Origin: an uncultured Flammeovirgaceae bacterium
Lineage (GTDB): Bacteria > Bacteroidota > Bacteroidia > Cytophagales > Cyclobacteriaceae
Assembly: GCA_946886805.1 (NCBI GenBank)
Contig: CAMPJM010000333.1
Span: forward strand, 1 to 5,199
Direction: 5' to 3'
DNA: 5,199 nt
Shown here: in pieces, positions 1 to 5,199 of the stretch
Numbering within the stretch: position 1 is the first letter of the stretch
Layout of the letters: every line of letters starts with the position of its first letter
The notes under the pieces: model-generated
Database searches by the model: none
Told to the model about the DNA's origin: nothing
What the model saw: the letters and a program-made list of their open reading frames with translations, nothing else
Position numbers and translations under genes: made by a program

Positions 1-23
1 GGGTTCGAATCCCTCTCCCGATT
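1..23 (+). tRNA. 3' end of a tRNA gene (T arm and 3' acceptor strand), cut by the window edge
   Basis: The first bases give three pairs of a T stem (GGG 1-3 with CCC 11-13) around a perfect T loop, TTCGAAT at 4-10. The rest of the T stem 3' strand would be TC (14-15). A seven-base 3' acceptor strand, TCCCGAT (16-22), and a possible discriminator T (23) follow. No CCA is encoded. The D and anticodon arms would lie upstream of the window if this is an ordinary tRNA, so the amino acid cannot be assigned. The next tRNA-like segment starts only one or two bases later, which is unusually tight for tandem tRNAs. The alternative is that this is the upstream half of a permuted tRNA-like gene. Confidence 0.65.
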
Positions 24-24
24 C

Positions 25-84
25 GTTGGGACTCAGTGGTAGAGAAATGGACTGTAAATCCATCTTGACGAAGTCGACTACTTC
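25..84 (+). pseudogene. tRNA-like segment with GTA (Tyr-type) anticodon loop; degraded or permuted tRNA
   Basis: Three tRNA-like arms can be read in order. A D-like arm has CTC 32-34 pairing with GAG 42-44 around AGTGGTA. A perfect five-pair anticodon arm has ATGGA 47-51 and TCCAT 59-63 around CTGTAAA, placing GTA at 54-56. A T-arm-like hairpin has GAAG 70-73 and CTTC 81-84 around the seven-base loop TCGACTA, which only partly resembles TTCGANT. GTTGGGA (25-31) could be a seven-base 5' acceptor strand. No complement to it exists downstream, but TCCCGAT at 16-22, upstream, pairs along its whole length if G-U pairs are allowed. The two linker bases normally found between acceptor and D stems are absent. 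The variable region is short, unlike the long arm of usual bacterial tRNA-Tyr. A functional canonical tRNA is therefore unlikely. Either a decayed tandem copy or a permuted tRNA-like RNA fits. Confidence 0.45.
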
Positions 85-93
85 TAAAAATAG

Positions 94-331
94 TCTCCTT
101 TAAAAGTAGGGGAAAGAAAACCTGCTCGTAGCAATAGAGCAGTCTAGTAAGAGCTTTGCAAGTGTGAGGATACAGCCTTGAGAAGTTGAGTTACTTTTCT
201 AAACTGTTCTTTTTGTTTTAAACGACTAAGTTCAAAAAAACTGAAAGTAATGTTTAGAAAACTAACCTGACAAGTCAGGATCAATCGCGCTTCCGTTTTT
301 GAAAGATGGTTTTCTTAATCTTACTTTTTTT
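94..331 (+). ncRNA. Candidate structured RNA region downstream of the tRNA-like segment
   Basis: No protein gene is visible, but many compatible helices are. TCTCCT 94-99 pairs with AGGGGA 108-113. AAGAAAACC 114-122 pairs with GGTTTTCTT 308-316, enclosing the rest. CTGCTC 122-127 pairs with GAGCAG 137-142, sharing base 122 with the previous helix. GAAG 182-185 pairs with CTTC 290-293, and TTGA 186-189 with TCAA 281-284. Inside these last helices lie a long hairpin (190-266) and a small hairpin CCTGA-caag-TCAGG (266/267-279), giving a three-way junction. A seven-T run at 325-331 follows and could end transcription. I recognise no known family: the conserved bases of RNase P RNA, SRP RNA, tmRNA and group II domain V are not seen. 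The region is AT-rich, so some pairings may be chance, and the strand is assumed from the tRNA direction. Confidence 0.3.
190..266. repeat. Long inverted repeat, 14 pairs with one mismatch
   Basis: The left arm is GTTA-C-TTTTCTAAAC (190-204) and the right arm is GTTTAGAAAA-C-TAAC (252-266). Fourteen of fifteen positions pair, with a single C-C mismatch. The interior can pair again, TTTTTG 210-215 with CAAAAA 233-238. The pairing is seen directly. Whether it acts as RNA hairpin, DNA palindrome or terminator is not shown, but it is longer than expected by chance even in AT-rich DNA. Confidence 0.6.
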
Positions 332-382
332 AAAATGCAATGCTATAATTAATAAATATAAAAATGAAAAGATCTTCAAATA

Positions 383-523
383 GGCTCTGATTAAATAAAA
401 ATCTTAAAAATTAGCTTTTTTTTACCTCACCCCATCCCTCTCCTAAAAAGAGAGGGTTTAAACGGACTAATTTTTAAGATTTTATTTCAACCCCATTGCT
501 TATAAGAGGGCGGTGTCAGAGCC
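383..523. repeat. Nested palindromic REP/MITE-like intergenic element
   Basis: Three inverted-repeat layers share one centre. The outer ends are GGCTCTGA (383-390) and TCAGAGCC (516-523). The middle arms are AATCTTAAAAATTAG (400-414) and its exact complement CTAATTTTTAAGATT (467-481); pairing continues outward through AAATAAA/TTTATTT with one extra A. The core is CCCTCTC (436-442) and GAGAGGG (450-456) around a seven-base loop. The core, with its preceding CCTCACCCCATCCCTCTCC-like stretch, resembles short intergenic repeats I associate with Bacteroidota genomes; that is from memory and unchecked. No transposase gene and no clear target-site duplication are seen, so mobility is only inferred. 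It ends 30 bases before the SPFH start codon and would lie in or next to that gene's leader. Confidence 0.55.
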
Positions 524-553
524 TTCGGGTCATAAAGGATAAATTACACAACA

Positions 554-1654
554 ATGAAAAGAGTGAGAATTAACACAGGTAAAGTTGGTTTGGTATTCAG
601 GCACGGTAACTATTTAAAGACGATTACCGAAGGTTCCTATTGGTTGCTTCCATTTGATGAAGTGATGCAATATGATATGTCGAAGCCTTTTATTCCTTCT
701 ATTGAACTGAATATTTTATTAAGAGATGAAGCATTGGCAAATCAATTGACTGTAGTCGAAGTGAGTGACACAGAAATTGTGTTCCAATACGAAAATGGTA
801 ATCTTAAGCAGCTATTGACTGCGGGAAGATATGCGTTTTGGAAAGGAATTACAGCTTATGATTTTGTAAAAGCAGACATGAGCCAGATTGAAATTCCATC
901 CACTATTAGCGTCAATACTCTCCAAAAGAGAGAAGTATTGCCTTTTGTTAGAGTCTATTGCGTAGAAACTTTTGAAAAGGGGATTCTTTTTATAGATGGT
1001 AAATTCGAAAAAATGCTGGACACCGGTACCTATCATTTTTGGCGAAACGCCGCAGTCATTTCTGTATTGAAGGCAGATATGCGACAGTTGCAGGTCGAGG
1101 TTTCGGGCCAAGAGATTTTGACCAAAGATAAAGCAGCGTTACGTGTGAATTTTTACGCACAGTACAAAGTGACTGATATTGTAAAGGCTTTAATTGAAAA
1201 TAGGGACTTTGAAAAGCAATTGTATATTTTGTTGCAATTGGCCTTAAGGGAGTTTATCGGTACACTGTCATTAGATGAGCTATTGGAGAAGAAGGATTCC
1301 ATTTCCGAATATGTAATCAGCAGTTTAAAAGAGAAAACCGATGTACTAGGAATAGAGATTATGGGTGCGGGTATCCGGGATATCATTCTTCCAGGTGAAG
1401 TAAAAGAAATCATGAACCAGGTTTTAGTGGCTGAAAAGAAGGCGCAGGCCAATGTGATCATGAGAAGGGAAGAAACAGCTTCCACCAGAAGTTTGTTAAA
1501 CACAGCAAAGCTGATGGAAGACAATGCGATGTTGTTTAAATTGAAGGAAATGGAGTATGTAGAAAAGATAGCGGAAAGAATAGGGGAGATTACTGTCTCC
1601 GGCAACGGCCAGATCTTGGATCAGTTGAAGGGAATATTTGGCACTGGAAAATAG
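554..1654 (+). CDS. SPFH/band 7 (slipin-type) domain protein
   Basis: This 366-residue protein belongs to the SPFH (stomatin/prohibitin/flotillin/HflK-C) superfamily, closest to slipins. Members form oligomeric membrane-associated scaffolds, often tied to membrane quality control. Residues 6-183 hold three related modules of about 36-48 residues, each with a GxY pattern, followed by FW in the second and third, and ending near ADM or YDM. Residues about 184-300 are the SPFH body: EILTKDKAALRVNFYAQYKV, LREFIGTLSLDELLEKKD and GAGIRDIILPGEV match the strand, helix and 'I+D+ LP' segments of slipins. An Ala/Lys/Glu-rich helix, probably coiled coil, runs 284-345. No N-terminal membrane helix or signal peptide is present, unlike many slipins, so membrane contact would be peripheral. 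ATG at 554 is the first start after an in-frame stop at 533-535. AAAGGA (534-539) is a distant, weak ribosome site. It converges on the permease gene. Family call firm; cellular role unknown. Confidence 0.88.
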   Translation: MKRVRINTGKVGLVFRHGNYLKTITEGSYWLLPFDEVMQYDMSKPFIPSIELNILLRDEALANQLTVVEVSDTEIVFQYENGNLKQLLTAGRYAFWKGITAYDFVKADMSQIEIPSTISVNTLQKREVLPFVRVYCVETFEKGILFIDGKFEKMLDTGTYHFWRNAAVISVLKADMRQLQVEVSGQEILTKDKAALRVNFYAQYKVTDIVKALIENRDFEKQLYILLQLALREFIGTLSLDELLEKKDSISEYVISSLKEKTDVLGIEIMGAGIRDIILPGEVKEIMNQVLVAEKKAQANVIMRREETASTRSLLNTAKLMEDNAMLFKLKEMEYVEKIAERIGEITVSGNGQILDQLKGIFGTGK

Positions 1655-1683
1655 CTTGAAGTCTGATGAGCTGAGAGGTTTCA

Positions 1684-1737
1684 TCTGATTGACCCGTCTG
1701 ACGGTAGAAAAAAACCGTCCTGACGGGTTCAATCAGA
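1684..1737. terminator. Inverted repeat between convergent genes, probable bidirectional terminator
   Basis: TCTGATTGACCCGTC...ACGGT (1684-1705) pairs with ACCGTC...GACGGGTTCAATCAGA (1714-1737) over more than 20 positions, with small bulges and an A-rich loop. It lies 29 bases past the SPFH stop and 42 bases past the permease stop, the place expected for a shared terminator. Each half also holds its own small hairpin (CCGTctgACGG and CCGTCctGACGG), so the site is a palindrome of palindromes, as in REP/BIME repeats. No T tract follows the stem on either strand, so classical intrinsic termination is not certain. Confidence 0.6.
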
Positions 1738-1779
1738 CAAGCATAGCCAGCCAGAGATAGAAGGCTTAATTCTTTACCG

Positions 1780-4140
1780 CTACTCATCTTTCAAACACAC
1801 AGCAGGATTAACCCTGGCTGCTTTTACTGCGTGGAACCCAACGGTAAGCCAGGAAATAACCAGTGCAATGAACCCGGCACCTAAGAAATACCAAAATTCT
1901 AATGGTATCTTATAAGCAAAATTATCCAGCCACGTCTTCACGAGAAAGTAGCTTACGGGGAGTGCGATAAAAATGGCAGTTAGTACCATCTTTGTAAAAT
2001 CCGCAGAAAGTAAATAGATGATTCCAAACTCGTTGGAGCCAAGTATTTTTCGAATGCCTATTTCTTTCAACCTTCTTTCGGCAGTGAAAGCGGCAAGCCC
2101 AAAAAGACCCAGGCAAGAAATGACAATGGCAAGACTAGCAAAATATTTCGAAAGATCGGCAACTCTCTTTTCAGATTCGTAAAGAGCCTGATAACTTTCG
2201 TCTAAAAACTTGTATTCTAAAACAAACCCGGGATTATAGACCTTATAAAAATCCTGTAGTTTGGCGATTGTCTCTCTTTCTTTGCCAGCTTCAATTTTAA
2301 CCATTATATAGTTGGTATGCTGTGGCATTAACCTGAATATCATTGGCTTTACCTCCTGATGAAGCGATTCTATATGAAAATCTTTGGCAACACCAAGAAT
2401 CTCAGCATCGTTTCCCCAAAAGGAAATCACTTGCCCAACAGGATCCACTAAGCCCATAGCCTTTATAGCAGCTTCATTAAAAATTAAATTTGAGCTATCT
2501 GAGCCATATTTTGGTGAAAATGGTCTTCCTGCTGCCATATCTATTCCCAGGGTCTCCATAAAATCGTAATTCACCTGCACCATTTCAAATGAAATAATGT
2601 CATCCGGATTTTTACCTTCCCAATTCAGCCCGCTTGTTGCACCATAGCTACCGATCAATCGGCTATTGGTACTTGTCGCATTTACAATTCCCGGAAGCTT
2701 AGCGATTTCTGCAATGAAAGTAGAAGGATTTTCCGCTACCGTTCCTTCCATGTCAAAAGTAATTACCTGCTCCTTGTCATAGCCTATATTTTTTGCCTGC
2801 ACAAATTCTATTTGCTTGTAAACAACAAAAACTGCCACAATTAAAATTATAGAAATGGTGAACTGAAATACTACCAGTCCTTTTCGAGCCCACAGTTCCC
2901 CCGAAGAAGACTTTAATTTGCCTTTTAACACAGCAACAGGCTTAAAACCACTGAGATACAGGGCGGGATAGCTACCCGCTAAGACCCCTGTGAAAATGCT
3001 AATTCCTAATAAGGTTAAAATAAGTTTTGCATTGAAGTTGAGAGCAAGTTCTTTTGCTGTGATCGCATTAAACGTAGGGATCAAAAGTTCAACTAAAATG
3101 ACTGCCAGGAGCAGCGAAAGGCTGGTAATCAAAATTGCCTCACCCATGTATTGGTAAACCAGCATTTTTCTGGACGCCCCTATGGCTTTTTTTATCCCCA
3201 CCTCCTTGATCCTTCTGGAGGCTTTGGCAGTAGATAAATTCATAAAATTGATGCAGGCAATAACCAAGATAAAAACAGCTATAATAGAAAAAAGCCTTAC
3301 ATATTCAATCCGTCCACCAGCCTGTACACCATTTTCGTAATTGCCATAGAGATAAGCATCTGCATAGCGATCTGCAAAGAGGGTAATATTGGTTTCGTTC
3401 GTTTTTGTTTGGTAAAAACTATTTAGTTTTTCATTGAATTGATCAATTTCAGTTTCTTCGTTCAACACAATGTACGTAGCAGGTCCTCTGTGATCCCACT
3501 CTGCAAACTGAGGATGCTGCTCTATGAAATTTGCGAAAGGAAGCACAAAATCAAATTGATCTGTAGCATTAAGAGGAATCTCTTCAAAGATACCGGAAAT
3601 CACAAATTGCTTCTCATGTTGAAAAGTCACTATTTGTCCTACAATGTTTTCCGTCGTGTTAAACAGGTTGATCGCCAACTGTTTTGATATTACTATGCTG
3701 TTTTTATCCGATAAAACCTGTCCATTATCACCATAAAGTAGTTTATAGGAAAATATTTTGAAGAAACCTTTACCGGCATACCTTCCCGTAGCTTTTATGT
3801 TGTTGTTTTCGTGTGAAAGGGTAAACTTTCCGAACCAGTAGACAGGAGTGGCCACTGTAGCAAATTCAACTTCCGGCATTTCCTCTTTCAATGCTTCTGC
3901 TAAAATCCCGTCCGTTTCCGAATTAGTTTTGATGCCATCAGTGTTTTTATAATTGGTCATCACCTGATAAAGCTGCTCTTGCTTCTCATGAAATTTATCT
4001 ATACTTAATTCATCCGAAACCCAAAGGTAAATCAATAATGAACAGGCTAATCCTGTAGAAAGCCCTATTAAATTGATGAAAAAAGTGCTTTTGAAGCGTT
4101 TGAAATTTCTATTGATGAGAAGGAGGTTGTGTCGGAACAT
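1780..4140 (-). CDS. FtsX-like ABC transporter permease with two MacB-type periplasmic domains
   Basis: This 786-residue inner-membrane protein has the architecture of Bacteroidota FtsX/MacB permeases. Its halves are TM1 (about 21-42), periplasmic domain (about 45-280) and TM2-4 (about 281-303, 330-357, 374-395), then TM5 (about 422-441), second periplasmic domain (about 445-660) and TM6-8 (about 667-687, 715-735, 750-770). Each half carries the FtsX cytoplasmic motif that contacts the ATPase: SRRIKEVGIKKAIGAS (308-323) and ERRLKEIGIRKILGSN (688-703). The N-terminal RNFKRFKSTFFINLIGLSTG is typical of the family. Such permeases work in mechanotransmission, moving lipoproteins, peptides or drugs outward from the periplasm without an ordinary transmembrane substrate path. 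The substrate cannot be told here, and no ATPase gene is in the window. An in-frame stop at 4147-4149 leaves ATG 4140 as the only full-length start. No Shine-Dalgarno site is evident. The frame is intact. The GIN gene lies 172 bp upstream on the same strand. Confidence 0.93.
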   Translation of the reverse strand: MFRHNLLLINRNFKRFKSTFFINLIGLSTGLACSLLIYLWVSDELSIDKFHEKQEQLYQVMTNYKNTDGIKTNSETDGILAEALKEEMPEVEFATVATPVYWFGKFTLSHENNNIKATGRYAGKGFFKIFSYKLLYGDNGQVLSDKNSIVISKQLAINLFNTTENIVGQIVTFQHEKQFVISGIFEEIPLNATDQFDFVLPFANFIEQHPQFAEWDHRGPATYIVLNEETEIDQFNEKLNSFYQTKTNETNITLFADRYADAYLYGNYENGVQAGGRIEYVRLFSIIAVFILVIACINFMNLSTAKASRRIKEVGIKKAIGASRKMLVYQYMGEAILITSLSLLLAVILVELLIPTFNAITAKELALNFNAKLILTLLGISIFTGVLAGSYPALYLSGFKPVAVLKGKLKSSSGELWARKGLVVFQFTISIILIVAVFVVYKQIEFVQAKNIGYDKEQVITFDMEGTVAENPSTFIAEIAKLPGIVNATSTNSRLIGSYGATSGLNWEGKNPDDIISFEMVQVNYDFMETLGIDMAAGRPFSPKYGSDSSNLIFNEAAIKAMGLVDPVGQVISFWGNDAEILGVAKDFHIESLHQEVKPMIFRLMPQHTNYIMVKIEAGKERETIAKLQDFYKVYNPGFVLEYKFLDESYQALYESEKRVADLSKYFASLAIVISCLGLFGLAAFTAERRLKEIGIRKILGSNEFGIIYLLSADFTKMVLTAIFIALPVSYFLVKTWLDNFAYKIPLEFWYFLGAGFIALVISWLTVGFHAVKAARVNPAVCLKDE

Positions 4141-4150
4141 AATAGATTAG

Positions 4151-4167
4151 AATTTCTGACAGAAATT
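4151..4167. promoter_or_regulatory. Perfect 7-3-7 palindrome just upstream of the permease start
   Basis: AATTTCT (4151-4157), GAC, AGAAATT (4161-4167) is an exact inverted repeat ending 11 bases before the permease ATG on the minus strand. It could be an operator for a dimeric repressor or a leader hairpin controlling ribosome access. It is short and AT-rich, so chance is not excluded. The rest of the 172-bp gap shows no terminator for the GIN gene and no clear promoter box. Confidence 0.3.
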
Positions 4168-4312
4168 ATTTTAGTTGTAGCATTGTTAAAAGCCACCATT
4201 TCTCGGTGTTAAATCGATTATGTGATGTGAATTAACGTGATCAAACTTGTTCGTTGGCTGAAACCACATGAATTTTCGTCAAAGCATAGTAATAATGTCA
4301 ATAATCATTTAT

Positions 4313-5053
4313 TTACATTACTTTTTCCACTATCAAATCTCCAATTAAAAACTTACTGAAAGAGGAGTTGCCAGAGTACATCAGATTTAATTCGCCAAAT
4401 CCGAATAGATTTATGTGCTTCTCTGCATTTATATTTAATGAGTTATGACCGTATGTTTTAGCAGCTATTTCACTTCCCTTAAGCCTTGCTGTTTCGACTG
4501 TATTTTCACCGTAAAGTGAATATTTTTGCGTTGCAGCTGCTCCATCCTTTATTTCGAGAATGTTTTCCCCATACAGTTTCCCTTTTATTTTATCTGCTTC
4601 CACTCTGGCAAATGCTACTTTGGTTTCACCATAAAGCTTGACCTTTAATTTTTTAGTCTTTATGACATCTTCACAAACCGCATTTTCTTCTCCCCTAAAC
4701 TCCAGTCTTTTTAATTCCCTAAAAGTTATATAAGCCGTTATGTTTGCATCTTTATAATAAGACTCTTTATGCTCTGTCCCGTTTGTTTCCACCGTTATGT
4801 TTCTATCTGATATTTTAGCTCCATCTAGAAATATTTCCAGGGATGTTCCTTTGACCATGAAATTAATTTCATCAGTTTCTACATCTTCATAGACTATCCT
4901 AATACTTTCATCATCTCCTTTAATTAGCACCAGATTTATATGGGAACCTGTTTTTATTTTATCAAAAGGGGGAAGGTCTTCTGTTATCTCTTGGGAATAA
5001 GAGGAGAAATAAAAGAACATACTCATTATTAGGAAACATTGACCTTTTAACAT
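4313..5053 (-). CDS. Secreted GIN-domain (DUF2807) beta-helix protein
   Basis: This 246-residue protein starts with a short signal peptide: K3, a hydrophobic stretch at about 7-16, and likely cleavage near SYS-QE (20/21). The mature part opens with LPPFDKIKTGSHINLVLIKGD, the usual opening of the GIN/DUF2807 family ('F..I...G...V.+..G'). It then becomes a right-handed beta-helix built from repeats. LYGE occurs at 140-143, 160-163 and 180-183, TYGH at 200-203, with related FRGE at 119-122 and FGE at 219-221: a strict 20-residue rung in the middle. The family is common in Bacteroidota as periplasmic or surface proteins. It has been called a putative auto-transporter adhesin head, but no biochemical role is established. 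There is no lipobox: C6 is not preceded by L-x-G/A. ATG 5053 is the first start after an in-frame stop (TAA, 5081-5083). No Shine-Dalgarno is visible, and a TAGCGCTA palindrome overlaps the start codon. Confidence 0.85.
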   Translation of the reverse strand: MLKGQCFLIMSMFFYFSSYSQEITEDLPPFDKIKTGSHINLVLIKGDDESIRIVYEDVETDEINFMVKGTSLEIFLDGAKISDRNITVETNGTEHKESYYKDANITAYITFRELKRLEFRGEENAVCEDVIKTKKLKVKLYGETKVAFARVEADKIKGKLYGENILEIKDGAAATQKYSLYGENTVETARLKGSEIAAKTYGHNSLNINAEKHINLFGFGELNLMYSGNSSFSKFLIGDLIVEKVM

Positions 5054-5096
5054 AGCGCTATATTTAATCTGGTTTGTAAATTATTTAATTGGCTTT

Positions 5097-5118
5097 AACC
5101 TCTTGTTATTTAGAGGTT
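5097..5118 (-). promoter_or_regulatory. Hairpin in the leader of the GIN-domain gene
   Basis: AACCTCT (5097-5103) and AGAGGTT (5112-5118) are perfect complements around an eight-base AT-rich loop. It is 43 bases upstream of the GIN start and inside the leader if the proposed promoter is right. It could stabilise the mRNA or bind a regulator. Only the pairing is seen. Confidence 0.35.
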
Positions 5119-5156
5119 TAGCAGGACAAGTTAATGTTTTTTGTTTTATAACATAT

Positions 5157-5189
5157 CAAAGTTAAAATATATTTATCCGTTGCCTGAAA
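5157..5189 (-). promoter_or_regulatory. Possible Bacteroidota-type promoter for the GIN-domain gene
   Basis: On the minus strand TAACTTTG (5164-5157) exactly fits the TAnnTTTG -7 box of Bacteroidota. TTTC (5189-5186), one base off the TTTG -33 box, lies 21 bases upstream, which is in the usual range. It would give a leader of roughly 95 bases before ATG 5053. An eight-base degenerate motif in AT-rich DNA can occur by chance. Confidence 0.4.
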
Positions 5190-5199
5190 TTGACATTCC

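Noticed and set aside
76..230. Group I intron-like pair: TAGTCTCC (91-98) and ACGACTAAG (222-230), recalling the S and R segments of the P7 helix next to an anticodon arm
   Set aside because: The order is reversed relative to group I introns (R should precede S), the anticodon loop is intact and not interrupted, and no P3/P8 core or guanosine site can be drawn.
1..331. tmRNA, RNase P RNA or SRP RNA
   Set aside because: None of the conserved sequences I know for these RNAs is present, and the tRNA-like arms with an intact anticodon loop do not fit tmRNA.
321..349. TATAAT at 344-349 with TTACTT 17 bases upstream as a sigma-70 promoter
   Set aside because: Bacteroidota use different promoter boxes, the -35 match is poor, and the DNA is so AT-rich that TATAAT is expected by chance.
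1153..1605. A 150-codon open frame antisense to the SPFH gene
   Set aside because: It lies wholly inside a well-supported gene in antisense, has a Ser/Phe/Ile-rich composition typical of a shadow frame, and matches no family I recognise. The smaller antisense frames at 812-1111, 2384-2569 and 3439-3687 were dropped for the same reason.
1496..1787. Overlapping minus-strand open frames reaching from the SPFH gene into the convergent gap
   Set aside because: They read through the terminator-like inverted repeat, have no recognisable domains, and half of each overlaps real coding sequence.
5024..5053. Lipoprotein signal in the GIN-domain protein because of Cys6
   Set aside because: The preceding residues (LKGQC) do not form a lipobox and the cysteine comes before the hydrophobic core. 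A standard signal peptide fits better.

Overview
The window looks like a chromosomal segment of a Bacteroidota bacterium, probably a Cytophagales or Flavobacteriales relative. This rests on three things: a DUF2807/GIN-domain secreted protein, an FtsX-like permease of the long (about 790-residue) type common in that phylum, and start codons that mostly lack a Shine-Dalgarno sequence, with one TAnnTTTG-type promoter box. No genus can be assigned from the sequence alone.

Layout. Positions 1-553 carry no protein gene. They begin with the 3' end of a tRNA (T arm and 3' acceptor strand), followed almost at once by a tRNA-like segment with D-like and anticodon-like (GTA) arms. Next comes an AT-rich stretch rich in inverted repeats (about 94-331) that can fold into a branched RNA. 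Last is a nested palindromic repeat (383-523) of the REP/MITE kind. Positions 554-1654 (+) encode a cytoplasm-facing SPFH/band-7 (slipin-type) protein with three repeated modules ahead of the SPFH body. A strong inverted repeat at 1684-1737 separates it from two genes on the minus strand. In transcription order these are a secreted GIN-domain protein (5053-4313) and an FtsX/MacB-type ABC transporter permease (4140-1780). They are 172 bp apart.

Function. The three proteins all point to the cell envelope: a membrane-scaffold-like SPFH protein, a periplasmic or surface beta-helix protein, and an eight-helix permease whose ATPase partner is not in the window. No firm pathway links them. The SPFH gene is convergent to the other two, and the GIN and permease genes may or may not share a transcript.

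The least explained part is 1-331. The only sequence able to complete the acceptor stem of the tRNA-like segment lies upstream of it, which is the order expected of a permuted or degraded tandem tRNA. The following 240 bases contain several mutually compatible helices. This is the best candidate for something undescribed, but it rests on pairing read by eye.
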